Origin: Brevibacillus agri
GTDB lineage: Bacteria > Bacillota > Bacilli > Brevibacillales > Brevibacillaceae
Length of the DNA stretch: 64,000 nt
Direction of reading: 5' to 3'
NCBI RefSeq assembly: GCF_004117055.1
Contig: NZ_CP026363.1
Location: 3,464,001-3,528,000, forward strand
Part shown: one piece after another, positions 8,692 through 18,394 of the stretch
Layout: each line of letters opens with the position of its first letter
Numbering within the stretch: position 1 is the stretch's first letter
Translations under genes and position numbers: made by a program
Notes under the pieces: generated by a model
What the model was told of the DNA's origin: nothing
Databases searched by the model: none
What the model saw: only the letters and a program-made list of their open reading frames with translations

Positions 8692-9975
8692 ATGACGAAC
8701 CAGGCGCTGTTCGCCATTGGCATCTTTTTAGTTACTTACGCATTTATTATTAGCGAAAAATTGCACAGAACGATCGTCGCCATGTGCGGCGGGATTCTCA
8801 TGGTGCTGTTTGGCATCGTCACCCAGGAGCAGGCGATTCATCACATCGACTTCAACACGCTCGGCCTCTTGATCGGGATGATGATTCTCGTAGCTGTGAC
8901 AGCGCAAACCGGCGTGTTCAAATACGTCGCGATTCGCGCCGCCAAGCTGGCAAAAGGCAAGCCAGTCCGCATTCTCGTCTACTTGAGCATCATCACCGCG
9001 CTCGCTTCTGCTTTTCTGGACAACGTCACGACGGTGCTCCTGATCGTCCCCGTTACGTTCAGCATCGCCAGACAGCTTGAGCTGAATCCGATTCCTTTTT
9101 TAATCAGCGAAATTATTGCCTCCAATGCAGGCGGTACCGCAACCTTGATCGGCGACCCGCCCAATATCATGATTGGCAGCTCCGTGCCCGAGCTTGATTT
9201 TATGGCGTTTTTGCTGAATTTGAGTCCGGTTATTGCCATCATCATGGCGCTGACCATCTTGTGCCTCGTTTTCATTTATCGGAAACAACTGCATACTTCT
9301 CCGGAGCTGAGCGCGAAGATCATGCAGTTGAACGAACGCGACGAAATTACCGATACGACCTTGCTGAAAAAATCATTGACCGTCATGGCTTTGACGATTA
9401 TCGGCTTCATGCTGCACGGGGCCCTGCATCTGGAATCCGCGACCATCGCGCTCACTGGCGCTTTTCTGCTTCTCCTCATCACCGGAGAGCATTACCTGGA
9501 GGACGCGATCAGCAAAGTCGAGTGGAACACGATTTTCTTTTTCATCGGCTTGTTTGTCCTTGTATCGGGTCTGGTCGAAACAGGCGTCATCGCGAAGCTG
9601 GCGAGCCAGGCGATCAACCTGACAGGGGCCGATCCGTTGAAAACGTCGCTGCTCATTCTGTGGATGAGTGCGATTGCTTCGGCGTTTGTGGACAACATCC
9701 CGTTCGTCGCGACGATGATCCCGATGATTAAAGAGATGGGGGCACTGGGCATTACCAACCTGGAGCCGCTTTGGTGGAGCCTCGCTCTCGGCGCCTGCCT
9801 GGGCGGAAACGGCACGCTCATCGGTGCCAGTGCCAACGTCATCGTCGCCGGTCTCGCCGCCAAGGAAGGGCATCATATCGGCTTTGTCAGCTTTATGAAG
9901 GTGGCTTTCCCGCTGATGATTATGTCGATTGTCGTCTCCCATCTGTACGTTTACTTACGCTATTTTGTCTGGTAA
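8692..9975 (+). CDS. ArsB/NhaD (ion transporter superfamily) membrane permease
   Basis: 427 residues, almost wholly hydrophobic with about 10-12 membrane segments. Two internally similar halves are visible, each with an Asn/Asp re-entrant motif (SAFLDNVTTVLLIVP near residue 105 and SAFVDNIPFVATMIP near 325) and Gly-rich segments (GGTATLIGDPPNIMIG, GNGTLIGASANVI). These are typical of ArsB/NhaD/P-protein permeases. The substrate (Na+/H+, arsenite or organic anion) cannot be told; no ars genes lie nearby. The start is ATG at 8692 behind AAAGGAG. Confidence 0.88.
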   Translation: MTNQALFAIGIFLVTYAFIISEKLHRTIVAMCGGILMVLFGIVTQEQAIHHIDFNTLGLLIGMMILVAVTAQTGVFKYVAIRAAKLAKGKPVRILVYLSIITALASAFLDNVTTVLLIVPVTFSIARQLELNPIPFLISEIIASNAGGTATLIGDPPNIMIGSSVPELDFMAFLLNLSPVIAIIMALTILCLVFIYRKQLHTSPELSAKIMQLNERDEITDTTLLKKSLTVMALTIIGFMLHGALHLESATIALTGAFLLLLITGEHYLEDAISKVEWNTIFFFIGLFVLVSGLVETGVIAKLASQAINLTGADPLKTSLLILWMSAIASAFVDNIPFVATMIPMIKEMGALGITNLEPLWWSLALGACLGGNGTLIGASANVIVAGLAAKEGHHIGFVSFMKVAFPLMIMSIVVSHLYVYLRYFVW

Positions 9976-9987
9976 GGAGGAAATGGT

Positions 9988-10263
9988 TTGCTCCACTACA
10001 CATTTGCTGAGAATGAAATCGAGATCACGGAGAAAAGCGCAGCGCAGGACACTACTTTTACGATTGCGGTCAAGTCCGAGGAAATGAGAACGCGGCTGAA
10101 GCAGGTTCGCCATTTTTTTGAGGAAAACAAAGATTACACCGATGTGCTGTTTTACTCGCGCCAGGACGGAACCTACGAAGTGATCGTCCGCCACGATCAA
10201 AAGCACGCGTTTCTCATTCACGCCTTCCGCTGCAAATGTTTGACCTCCTTGCGCTGGGCTTGA
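9988..10263 (+). CDS. Small hypothetical protein
   Basis: 91 residues from a TTG start behind AAGGAGG (8-base spacing), 12 bases after the permease stop, so probably co-transcribed with it. It is charged and soluble-looking, with no signal or membrane segment and two cysteines near the end (RCKCL). An ATG at 9983 is out of frame. I do not recognise the family. Confidence 0.7.
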   Translation: MLHYTFAENEIEITEKSAAQDTTFTIAVKSEEMRTRLKQVRHFFEENKDYTDVLFYSRQDGTYEVIVRHDQKHAFLIHAFRCKCLTSLRWA

Positions 10264-10292
10264 GCTTGCACACACGTTTGGACAAAATCACA

Positions 10293-10328
10293 AAGACTCC
10301 GCCGCTTTTCATTGCGGTGGAGTCTTTT
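10293..10328. terminator. Terminator between convergent genes
   Basis: AAAGACTCCGCCGC and GCGGTGGAGTCTTT arms. A T run follows on the plus strand; on the minus strand the tail is weaker but usable for the HAD gene. Confidence 0.85.
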
Positions 10329-10349
10329 TCGTACGCCGTGCGCTTGGCT

Positions 10350-11483
10350 TCACTTCAAGATGTCCAAAAGGCCGCGAACATCATCCAAAATGTAGTCGGC
10401 TTGCACTTCTTCAAATTTGCTGCGGGCCTCCTGGCCTGACAATCCGGTCAGTGTCGCCGCAAACCGGCAGCCGATGGAGCGAGCCGCGAGGAAATCGGCC
10501 AAGGAATCTCCCACGACCAGTACTTCGGCGCCGTTCGCGATCGGCAGCGGGTATTGCAGCACGTCACAGTCCGGTGTGGACAAGCCGAGCAAACCTTTTA
10601 CATACGAAAAAGGATGCGGCTTGGACAAGGGCACGTAGTTCGGGAAGTTCGCTTCTGCTTCGAGCACATGAGTGGCGGTCACTACACGCTCAGGGTCAAA
10701 CCAATCCAACAGGCCCATCTCGCGCAAAGGAACGTGTGTCTCGATGCTCGGACGACCTGTTCCAATGCCCAATGTGTACCCACGTTCTGTTAACGTGCGG
10801 AACAGCTCGACCATGTCTTTCGTCGGCACAATCGGGATTTCGTCAGTCAGGAAGCCTTTTTTGCCTGGCTGCATCGTTTCCCGTCCGATAGAGGCAGCCA
10901 CTCGCTCATCGCCCAAGTACCATTCCTGAAACGTCTCCTGCACCAACTGCCACAGGGCGCAGTTCGGCGAAAACATGTCGGTTTCCACTCCGCAACGTTC
11001 GCGGGCCAGCTCGTTCAAATACAACAGCAGGTCGGCCTTTTGCGCCGAGCTTCGCGCAAAGTCAGGGAGAAAAGCAGCGTAGTCGACCTGAAAATCAGGA
11101 GCGTAGACGGTTGCCCAGTCGCGCAGCCGGGCGAGCTCTTGCCGCTCAAGCGGAGCGGTGAGCAGGCTTGCCGCTTCCGGCACGTGTGGCTTGAGCGCTT
11201 CGATCAAACGAATCAACTGGTAGGAAAACGCGAGGAAAACCATATCCCAGTTGGAATTGATGCCGCGGGATTTGATGAAATCCAGCACTTCATCATGCGC
11301 GAACACTTGCTCACGGACGCGCCGAATCAGCGCTTCCTCGGGAGCCGGAGTAAACGTATCCCCTTGCAAACCGACGTACCCCGGACTGAACAAAAGCTCC
11401 CAGACTGTCAGCGCGGAAGCATCGAAGTAGCGTTCTTCGCTGAGCATAACCCCATCCACATCAAACAAGATCGTTTTTATCAT
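10350..11483 (-). CDS. HAD-superfamily hydrolase with large cap region
   Basis: 377 residues. HAD motif I is DVDGV at 8-12 (nucleophile D8, acid D10). Motif II is GIGTGRP, motif III is the Lys in LSKPHPF, and motif IV is VGDSLADFLAA, so the active site looks complete. The protein is much longer than PpaX or Gph phosphatases (about 215) because about 200 extra residues form a cap between motifs I and II. The substrate is unknown. It sits 14 bases after resE on the same strand, with its own AGGAGTG site, and may be read through from resDE. Confidence 0.8.
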   Translation of the reverse strand: MIKTILFDVDGVMLSEERYFDASALTVWELLFSPGYVGLQGDTFTPAPEEALIRRVREQVFAHDEVLDFIKSRGINSNWDMVFLAFSYQLIRLIEALKPHVPEAASLLTAPLERQELARLRDWATVYAPDFQVDYAAFLPDFARSSAQKADLLLYLNELARERCGVETDMFSPNCALWQLVQETFQEWYLGDERVAASIGRETMQPGKKGFLTDEIPIVPTKDMVELFRTLTERGYTLGIGTGRPSIETHVPLREMGLLDWFDPERVVTATHVLEAEANFPNYVPLSKPHPFSYVKGLLGLSTPDCDVLQYPLPIANGAEVLVVGDSLADFLAARSIGCRFAATLTGLSGQEARSKFEEVQADYILDDVRGLLDILK

Positions 11484-11497
11484 CTCTCTCTACACTC

Positions 11498-13288
11498 CTA
11501 TTTGTTTTTCGCCTGTACGGTCATCGCGATCGTAAAGGTCGTACCCTCTCCCAGCTTGCTTTGCACGCCGATTGTCCCGCCGTGCGCTTCGACGATGTTG
11601 CGCGCGATGGCAAGACCCAGTCCGGTCCCGCCTACGCGCCCGCGTGTCCGGGCCTTGTCGGCCTTGTAGAAGCGCTCGAACACAAACGGCAAATCCTCCT
11701 GCGGAATCCCGCTGCCTGTATCGCTGATCTCGATCAGCAAAGTCTTGTCGCCGCGCGCGCGGATGGTGACGCTGCCCCCGCTCGGCGTGTGCCTGAGCGC
11801 GTTGTCGATCAGGTTGGTCAACACCTGCTCCATCCGGTCCGGGTCGATGTAGACCTCGCTGTGCGACGTCGTCACATCCAAAAGCAGTGTAATCCCGCGC
11901 TCCCGGGCCAGGTTCGTGAACTTGCGCTGGATTCGCTCCAGGTACGGACGCAGCTCCACAATCTCCTGAAACAGCTCCACATGCCCGGCTTCCATCCGCG
12001 CCAGGCTGAGCAGCTCGTTGACCAGCTTGGTCATGCGCACCGACTCGTCGTAAATGATTTGCGCAAGTTCTTTGTGCTCTTCCGGCGTCGTCGCGATATC
12101 GTCGACTATCGCCTCGCTGTAGCCTTGCAACATGGACAACGGTGTGCGCAGCTCGTGCGACACATTCGCCACGAAATCGTTGCGCATTTTGTCCAGCTTT
12201 CGCTCCTGGGTGATGTCGCGCAGGACGGCTACAGCCCCGCGAATTTGCTCGCGGTCATTGAGCGGCACCATGACAAGCGCCCAGATGCGGCCCTGTACCG
12301 GAATGTCCTCCGTGACCTCCTGCCCGGTTTGCACGACCTGCTGGTAAAAGGCGAACAGCGGAACCTGCTCGTCCTTGTGCTCGAACTCCCAATCGCGCAA
12401 AAAGCGCTCTGCGGGCGGATTCGTGACGGCAATTTTCCCGTTGACGTCGATCATGACCACCCCGTCCACCATCGAGCGCAAGACGCTTGCGAGCTGCTCC
12501 TTTTCTTTGGACAAGGCGTCGACAAGCTGATTCAGCTTGCTCGCCATCGTGTTGAACGAGGCCGCCAGCTCGCCGGTTTCGTCCGTTGTTTTGATCGGAA
12601 CTTCCGCGTGAAAATCGCCTTCCGCGATCCGGTGCGCCGTCTCCTTCATTTGCCTGAGCGGAATCGTGATCCGCGACGACAGGAAAAAGGCAAACACCGT
12701 GGTAGAAACGAATGCAATCACGCCGACGACAAAAATTAAAAACCGCACTTCGTTTACGGTATCGTCAAAATCCTCAATCGCCTGGTACATCACCACAGCG
12801 CCCTGCTTGCCCGGCGCGACCTCCAACGGCACCGCCACCGCGAGCATTTGCACGCTGCTCATATGGTCGTTCGGATTGTTCGAGGCCACCTGCAAGTATA
12901 TTCGCTGCGGGGCGGGATGCTTTCCGGCCAGTGCCTCGGACAGATGCAACGCCTGGTCTTTCAGCAACTGCTCGACGGGAATGTCTGGCAAGCCGTTGCC
13001 TTCGCTTTTTCCGATGACCTGGCTGTTCTCATCCAGCACCACCATCCCGGTGTGGTGGACAAGGCCAAAGGTCGAAGCCATCTCCAATGCTTCCCGCTTG
13101 TCCGCGCTCGCTGCCAGCCCCTTGGACAATCCCTCTGCCAGCTCCTGCAAATTTTTCGTCTGCCGATTGCTGTAAAAGCTGTCAAACGACTGCACGAGCA
13201 GCAGGCTGAAGATCGTCAAAACGAGCGCAAACAGCGCAATAATCGTCATCCATAGCTTTCCAACAACGCTGCGAAAAATAACGTCCAC
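11498..13288 (-). CDS. resE: Sensor histidine kinase ResE
   Basis: 596 residues. It has an N-terminal membrane segment (10-30), an extracytoplasmic sensor domain (about 35-170), a second membrane segment (about 180-205), HAMP, PAS (about 265-350), a HisKA H-box VSHELRTPLS and a HATPase domain with NLIDNALRHT, DTGSGIP and GGTGLGLAI. It is the partner of ResD, sensing redox or oxygen limitation to control respiration genes. The GTG start follows directly on the resD stop, with GAGGTG as ribosome site, so the two are translated together. Confidence 0.93.
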   Translation of the reverse strand: MDVIFRSVVGKLWMTIIALFALVLTIFSLLLVQSFDSFYSNRQTKNLQELAEGLSKGLAASADKREALEMASTFGLVHHTGMVVLDENSQVIGKSEGNGLPDIPVEQLLKDQALHLSEALAGKHPAPQRIYLQVASNNPNDHMSSVQMLAVAVPLEVAPGKQGAVVMYQAIEDFDDTVNEVRFLIFVVGVIAFVSTTVFAFFLSSRITIPLRQMKETAHRIAEGDFHAEVPIKTTDETGELAASFNTMASKLNQLVDALSKEKEQLASVLRSMVDGVVMIDVNGKIAVTNPPAERFLRDWEFEHKDEQVPLFAFYQQVVQTGQEVTEDIPVQGRIWALVMVPLNDREQIRGAVAVLRDITQERKLDKMRNDFVANVSHELRTPLSMLQGYSEAIVDDIATTPEEHKELAQIIYDESVRMTKLVNELLSLARMEAGHVELFQEIVELRPYLERIQRKFTNLARERGITLLLDVTTSHSEVYIDPDRMEQVLTNLIDNALRHTPSGGSVTIRARGDKTLLIEISDTGSGIPQEDLPFVFERFYKADKARTRGRVGGTGLGLAIARNIVEAHGGTIGVQSKLGEGTTFTIAMTVQAKNK

Positions 13289-14005
13289 TTATTTCGGCAC
13301 CTCAAGCTTGTAGCCGACTCCCCAGACGGTCGCAATCATGTTGGCCGCCTGCGGAGAAACCCGGTTCAGTTTTTCGCGCAGCCGCTTGATGTGCGTATCT
13401 ACCGTGCGCAAATCTCCGAAAAACTCGTAATGCCAAACGTCTTTGAGCAGCTCCTCGCGCGTAAACACTTTGTCCGGCGACAGGGCGAGGTAGTGCAGCA
13501 GCTCGTACTCTTTCGGCGTGAGGCTCACTTCCTGGCCGCTCGCGATGACTTTGTGCGCGTCGTGGTCGATCGTCAGCTCGGGGAAAACAAGCACGGAGTG
13601 GCTGTTGAACGTCTCCGTCTTCAAGTAAGCGGTAGCGGAGGAACGGCGCAGAATCGCTTTGACCCGGTACATGACCTCGCGCGGGCTGAACGGCTTGACA
13701 ACGTAATCATCGACTCCCGCCTCAAAGCCATGCACACGGTTTGTTTCTTCGCCTTTTGCCGTGAGCATGATGATCGGGGTTGCCTTGAACTCGCGAATGC
13801 GCTGGCATACTTCGATCCCGTCCATCCCGGGAAGCATCAGGTCGAGCAAAATAATATCGTAATCGCTGCCGACAGCCATCTCGACAGCCTGTTCGCCATT
13901 GTCAGCCTCGTCGATGAGGAAGTTTTCCCTTTCCAGGTACATTTTCAGCAGGCGGCGAATGCGCTCCTCATCGTCTACTACGAGAATACGTGCCATTTTT
14001 TCCAT
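13289..14005 (-). CDS. resD: Response regulator ResD
   Basis: 238 residues of the OmpR type. It has a receiver domain with VVDDE, the phospho-acceptor Asp in LLDLMLPG and the Lys in VVKPFS, followed by a winged-helix DNA-binding domain (TVDTHIKRLREKLN, VWGVGYKLE). It is very close to B. subtilis ResD along its whole length. I chose ATG at 14005 because AGAGGTG lies seven bases before it; a GTG nine bases earlier lies inside that site. It activates respiratory and anaerobic genes, typically including the resABC operon upstream. Confidence 0.94.
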   Translation of the reverse strand: MEKMARILVVDDEERIRRLLKMYLERENFLIDEADNGEQAVEMAVGSDYDIILLDLMLPGMDGIEVCQRIREFKATPIIMLTAKGEETNRVHGFEAGVDDYVVKPFSPREVMYRVKAILRRSSATAYLKTETFNSHSVLVFPELTIDHDAHKVIASGQEVSLTPKEYELLHYLALSPDKVFTREELLKDVWHYEFFGDLRTVDTHIKRLREKLNRVSPQAANMIATVWGVGYKLEVPK

Positions 14006-14054
14006 GTTTAACACCTCTTGGCCTCATGATATCGTACAACGGTTTGAAGATAGT

Positions 14055-14084
14055 CCAAAAAGCTGGCAAAATCACCAGCTTTTT
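14055..14084 (-). terminator. Terminator between resC and resD
   Basis: AAAAAGCTGG and CCAGCTTTTT arms around an eight-base loop. It separates resABC from resDE, which implies a separate promoter for resD; TTGGAC with TACGAT 16 bases on is a weak candidate. Confidence 0.75.
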
Positions 14085-14095
14085 GAAGGGGTATG

Positions 14096-15325
14096 CTACA
14101 CGCCTGCGTAGGAGTGCAGACCGGCAATGACCAGATTGACCACGACCAGTGTAATTAAAATGATAACGAATCCGATGACGGACATCCAGGCTGATTTCGC
14201 ACCGATCCAGCCGCGCGATAGGCGCAGGTGCAAATACGCACTGTAAAACAGCCAGACGATGAGCGCCCATACTTCTTTCGGGTCCCAGCCCCAGAATCGT
14301 CCCCAAGCTTCCTGCGCCCAAATCATCGCAAAAATCAAGGCGCCCAGGGTGAACACAGGATAGCCGATACTGATGGCCCGGTAGCTGATTTCATCCAGCA
14401 GGTCAGGCTCGATGCCTTCCAGCGAAGGCTGGATCACAGCGCCGAGACGCTTGCGGAAAATCAGGCGCAGCCCGCCGTACAAAACGGTCCCGGTGATGAT
14501 CGACCAGAGCATCGTGTTCAGTTTGCGCGCGGCGTCCTTCCCTTCCATCCAGGTCGGCGCTTCGAACCACGGGTTCATCGGCCCGGCCTGAACGATTTTC
14601 GAATCGGCTGGGGCGACGATCGCGGGCATCGTGTACTCCACCTGTACTTTTTCCATCTGCCCGGCCGCGTTCATCTCCTCCATGTTCATTTCAAAAACGG
14701 TCTTTTGTTCCATTCTGGCAAATGTGGATTCCATCAAAATGAACCCGACGAGCATGAGAACGACAGCAAGCACGAACTCCAGCCACTTGGTGCTGCGCGT
14801 AGAAATATGTTGCGGCACCGTACGAATCAAATACATCAGCCCTGCTGCGAAACCGACTGCGAGAATCCCTTCCCCGAGCGCCGCTGTCGTCACGTGAATG
14901 TGCAGCCAGTAGCTTTGCAGCGATGGAATCAGCGGCGTCACTTCTTTGGGGAACACGTACGAATACGCCAGCATGATGACCCCGAGCGGAAGCACAAACG
15001 CCCCGATTACCGTCAGCTTGTAGATGCGATAAATAATCAGATAGGCCAGGATAATACAGTAATCCAAAAAGGCCATAAACTCAAACATGTTGCTCGTCGG
15101 GCTGTGCCCTCCGCCAATCCAGCGGGCAATCACATACCCTGTCTGCGCCAGAAAGCCAATGACCGCAAGCCAATAGGCAATCCGGCCATAGCGTTCCTCA
15201 TGTTGCTTCGGATCGCGTCCCGCCCAGTTTTTCCCCGTCATCGCCACCACAAACACAATCGACGAGATCACGTACAGCAAAAACGCGATATCCAGTAACC
15301 AGTCACTCAATTGTATGAGCTGCAC
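14096..15325 (-). CDS. resC: Cytochrome c biogenesis protein ResC/CcsB (System II)
   Basis: 409 residues, about eight membrane segments. The heme-handling WWD motif is present (WGRFWGWDPKEVWAL, about residue 335). With ResB it forms the System II synthase that exports heme and attaches it to apocytochrome c. The start is GTG at 15325 behind AAGGGGGT, 24 bases after resB. It corresponds to B. subtilis ResC. Confidence 0.93.
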   Translation of the reverse strand: MQLIQLSDWLLDIAFLLYVISSIVFVVAMTGKNWAGRDPKQHEERYGRIAYWLAVIGFLAQTGYVIARWIGGGHSPTSNMFEFMAFLDYCIILAYLIIYRIYKLTVIGAFVLPLGVIMLAYSYVFPKEVTPLIPSLQSYWLHIHVTTAALGEGILAVGFAAGLMYLIRTVPQHISTRSTKWLEFVLAVVLMLVGFILMESTFARMEQKTVFEMNMEEMNAAGQMEKVQVEYTMPAIVAPADSKIVQAGPMNPWFEAPTWMEGKDAARKLNTMLWSIITGTVLYGGLRLIFRKRLGAVIQPSLEGIEPDLLDEISYRAISIGYPVFTLGALIFAMIWAQEAWGRFWGWDPKEVWALIVWLFYSAYLHLRLSRGWIGAKSAWMSVIGFVIILITLVVVNLVIAGLHSYAGV

Positions 15326-15349
15326 GTCGAGAGTACCCCCTTGGAGCTT

Positions 15350-16978
15350 TTACGCCTTCGTTTTTTCTTCCATGGTTACAGGGAGCTGCAACTGCTCAAC
15401 CAAACCGTCCACTTCCCTGCGAAGCCCGAACCAGTTTTTGTTCGTATGCGCTGCCAGCAAAATCGTTCCATCCTGTGTCTGCACCCAGATGCGGCGATGC
15501 TGCCAGAAGAAGCCCATCGCGACACCGATCATAAAGATAAACGCCCCGAAGTAAATGAGCGGCACGGCCTTGTCGATCCGCACGTTCAAGCCGGAGATGT
15601 CGATCAGATCAGGCTTGTGGAAGGTCAGGCCGAAGCGGGCATCCGATTTTTGCGTCAAAACCGAGCCTTGCAAATAGACCAGCTTCTCGCTTTGCTGTGT
15701 AGCTTCATCCACAATCTCCAGCGCGACCATCGGATTTTTCGGCAGGTTCGTTTTCGTAGCAGGCTTGCCGTCGCTGCCCATTATGAAATCCGGGAAGTAA
15801 TCCAGGACTCGCACCTTGATTCCGGCGGCGACTTCTTGCTCTACTGCCGGATTGTACAGATCGACCTTGAACGCCCCCAGCTCCTTGTCTCCGTTTTTCA
15901 CGTCGACCAGCACAAAGTTGAGAGCGCCGAGCTGCATCTCCTGTACCCCTGACTGATAAATCGCAATATCTCCTTCGATCATCGGGTGGTTGACGATAAT
16001 CGGGCCTTTTTGCACTTCGACCAGATCGGGTTTCTTGCCCGGTACGTCCGCGTTTTTGTTCAAGTACAGGACGGCATCGGTCTGGAAGCTTTTCGGGATT
16101 ACGCCCCCGTTCAACTCCAGCTTCTCCGGCATTTCTTCCTCCGACCAGTACGTCGTCTGGTAGTTCTCGCTTTTTATGTAGTAGGGCGTCTCCGGGATCG
16201 CAACGGTTTGTCCCTCGCGCACCCAGACGAACTCGTCCAAGTAGAAGCCAGGGATATTGCGCATGAGCACACCGATCAGAAACAGGATCAAACCGATGTG
16301 GTTGATGTATGGGCCCCAGCGGCTGAAGCGGCCTTTTTCGGCCATGATCGCCCGCTCTGCCCGGAAAATCCGGTAGCCTTTTTTCTTCAGGACGGCGGCC
16401 GAGCGCTCCAGAAGCTCCGCCTGATCTGCGTCCGGCGCAAGCTCTCCTTCGCCAAACAGCTTCTGCCCCTTCAAAAACGACTTGTGCTGATTGAGCCGCG
16501 GCTTGCTGAGCGCCTTGTAGAGCGGAACGACCCGGTCGAGACTACAGATGACCAGCGAAGTTCCCAAAAGCACGAGCAGCGTCACGAACCACCAGGAGGA
16601 GTACAGATTGTGAAAGCCCAGCCCGTAGTAAACGGTTCCGAGCGTCCCGTACGTATCGGTATAGAAGCGCGCCACATCGGCTTCTGTCGGCACCGGAACA
16701 GGTATGTATTGCTGCTGCGGAAACACCGTTCCGACGGCAGAGGCAACCAGAATAACGATAATGATACCGATTGCAATTTTGACCGAGGAAAAAGTATTCC
16801 AGATTCGGTCGATCCACTTTTTCGTGTACGTCTGGGAACGCCGTGCCATCCCTTCGTAGCGCATGTCGGGAAACTGTATCTGCTCGAACACTTCCACATT
16901 CAACGGCTTCCCGCACGATTCACAGAGCAGCGTTCCGACGGGATTCGTATGTCCACATTCACATTTTCGCTGATCCAT
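15350..16978 (-). CDS. resB: Cytochrome c biogenesis protein ResB
   Basis: 542 residues. It has an N-terminal zinc-ribbon-like segment (CECGH...CESCG, residues 7-23), then membrane segments near 68-88, 125-145 and 213-233, a long extracytoplasmic domain and a last membrane segment near 480-500. It is the ResB half of the System II heme lyase. From memory the zinc-ribbon is shared with B. subtilis ResB, so it is not unusual. ATG start behind GAGGAG, 12 bases after resA. Confidence 0.92.
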   Translation of the reverse strand: MDQRKCECGHTNPVGTLLCESCGKPLNVEVFEQIQFPDMRYEGMARRSQTYTKKWIDRIWNTFSSVKIAIGIIIVILVASAVGTVFPQQQYIPVPVPTEADVARFYTDTYGTLGTVYYGLGFHNLYSSWWFVTLLVLLGTSLVICSLDRVVPLYKALSKPRLNQHKSFLKGQKLFGEGELAPDADQAELLERSAAVLKKKGYRIFRAERAIMAEKGRFSRWGPYINHIGLILFLIGVLMRNIPGFYLDEFVWVREGQTVAIPETPYYIKSENYQTTYWSEEEMPEKLELNGGVIPKSFQTDAVLYLNKNADVPGKKPDLVEVQKGPIIVNHPMIEGDIAIYQSGVQEMQLGALNFVLVDVKNGDKELGAFKVDLYNPAVEQEVAAGIKVRVLDYFPDFIMGSDGKPATKTNLPKNPMVALEIVDEATQQSEKLVYLQGSVLTQKSDARFGLTFHKPDLIDISGLNVRIDKAVPLIYFGAFIFMIGVAMGFFWQHRRIWVQTQDGTILLAAHTNKNWFGLRREVDGLVEQLQLPVTMEEKTKA

Positions 16979-16990
16979 ATTGCTCCTCGC

Positions 16991-17515
16991 TTACGGCAAG
17001 ATTTTGGACAGTTTGTCCGCAATCATCGCTTCATTTAGTTGTCCGATAAAAATTTCCTTCACTTCTCCATCAGGCGCGATGAAAAAGGTCGTCGGAATCG
17101 GACCGATCCGGTACAGCTTCGTAATTTGCGACTGGCGGTCCAGCAAAATCGGAAACTCGACGCCGAACTGCTTCACAAATGGCTCTACGGCAACCGGCGA
17201 CTCGCCGATGTTCACGCCGAGTACAACCAGTCCTTTGTCCTTGAACTTGCTGTATTGTTCCTGCAAGGCGGGCATTTCCTTTTTACAGGGCTCACACCAC
17301 GTCCCCCAAAAGTTGAGCACGACGCCCTTCCCTTTCAAATCGTCAAGGGCCAATTCTGGTCCATTGAGCTGCTCCAGGCTGAAATTCGGAGCGTCTCTCC
17401 CTACTTTTACCGCATTCGGGTCCTTCACGAAGCTGGAGTAGAGTGCAAAAACCAGGGCGACAAGCAGCAGACCCAATACCGCGATCCTGACATATGTACG
17501 ATTGCTTTTGTTCAT
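16991..17515 (-). CDS. resA: Thiol-disulfide oxidoreductase ResA
   Basis: About 174 residues. It has an N-terminal membrane anchor (about 9-29) and a thioredoxin fold with active site WCEPC and cis-Pro in IGPIPTTFF. It reduces the haem-binding cysteines of apocytochrome c outside the membrane before ResBC attach heme. The start is ATG at 17515, as it has a GGGAGT site and leaves a normal signal-anchor; three upstream ATG codons in frame are less likely. Confidence 0.92.
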   Translation of the reverse strand: MNKSNRTYVRIAVLGLLLVALVFALYSSFVKDPNAVKVGRDAPNFSLEQLNGPELALDDLKGKGVVLNFWGTWCEPCKKEMPALQEQYSKFKDKGLVVLGVNIGESPVAVEPFVKQFGVEFPILLDRQSQITKLYRIGPIPTTFFIAPDGEVKEIFIGQLNEAMIADKLSKILP

Positions 17516-17566
17516 GTTGCCCATACTCCCATCTACTACAAATAAATTGCAGGCATTATCCATTCT

Positions 17567-17595
17567 ATTATAGCGTTCCTAGATTTTCCGCCAGC
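17567..17595 (-). promoter_or_regulatory. Probable promoter of resABC
   Basis: A perfect TATAAT (17567-17572, minus strand) with only a poor -35 (GCTGGC at 17 bases). A weak -35 fits an activated promoter, as known for B. subtilis resA (PhoP/ResD); activator sites were not identified. Confidence 0.5.
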
Positions 17596-17624
17596 GCATA
17601 ACTTATGAACAGATTTTGAACGAA

Positions 17625-18374
17625 TCACAGTTTTGCCCCTCGGCCCCGCCTGTTTTGAATCAGTCCCTGCCTGAGCTTGTCTACTTCCTGCCGCGACAGC
17701 GGACGATACTGGCCTGGCCGCAAGCCTTCCAGCGTCAAAAAGCCGAGGCGAATGCGCTCCAGCGTCAAAACGGGATGGCCAATCGCGTCGCACATCCGCC
17801 GGACTTGCCGATTCCGTCCTTCGTGGATGGTCAGCTCGATAAGCGCCTTCGCATTGCCTGGCTCTGCCTTCACCAGTCTGGATGCCCCCGGCGAAGTCAT
17901 GCCGTCCTCCAGGCGAATCCCGGTCGCGAGCTTTTTCAGCTTTTCCTGGCTTGGCACGCCTTTTACCCAGGCGCGGTACACCTTGTCGATTTCATAGCTC
18001 GGATGGGCAAGCTTGTTGGCGAGATCGCCGTCGTTCGTCAGGAGCAGCAAGCCTGACGTATCATAGTCGAGACGTCCTACCGGATAGACGCGCTCTTTTA
18101 CTCCTGTCAGCAAGTCGGTCACTACCCGCCGTCCGCGGGGGTCGGTGACGCTCGTGATGACGCCTGTCGGCTTGTACAGCAAATAGTAGACGTGCTCTTC
18201 CAGCGCGATTTCCCGGCCTTTTACCGTAATCCGGTCAGTCGCTGGATCGACCTTCATCCCTTGCTCGCGAACGACCTGTCCATTCACCTGCACGTGTCCT
18301 TGTGCGATCAGTTCCTCACAATGCCGGCGAGAGGCGACTCCAGCATGCGCCAATACCTTTTGCAAACGTTCCAT
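17625..18374 (-). CDS. rluB: 23S rRNA pseudouridine synthase RluB
   Basis: 249 residues. It has an N-terminal S4 RNA-binding domain (residues 1-60, RLQKVLAHAGVASRR) and a RsuA-type catalytic domain with the nucleophilic Asp in GRLDYDTSGLL. It converts a uridine of 23S rRNA helix 89/90 to pseudouridine. It lies between spmB and resA exactly as in B. subtilis. A short basic tail (QNRRGRGAKL) closes the protein. Confidence 0.92.
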   Translation of the reverse strand: MERLQKVLAHAGVASRRHCEELIAQGHVQVNGQVVREQGMKVDPATDRITVKGREIALEEHVYYLLYKPTGVITSVTDPRGRRVVTDLLTGVKERVYPVGRLDYDTSGLLLLTNDGDLANKLAHPSYEIDKVYRAWVKGVPSQEKLKKLATGIRLEDGMTSPGASRLVKAEPGNAKALIELTIHEGRNRQVRRMCDAIGHPVLTLERIRLGFLTLEGLRPGQYRPLSRQEVDKLRQGLIQNRRGRGAKL

Positions 18375-18394
18375 TGTTGGATCACCTCTACAAC

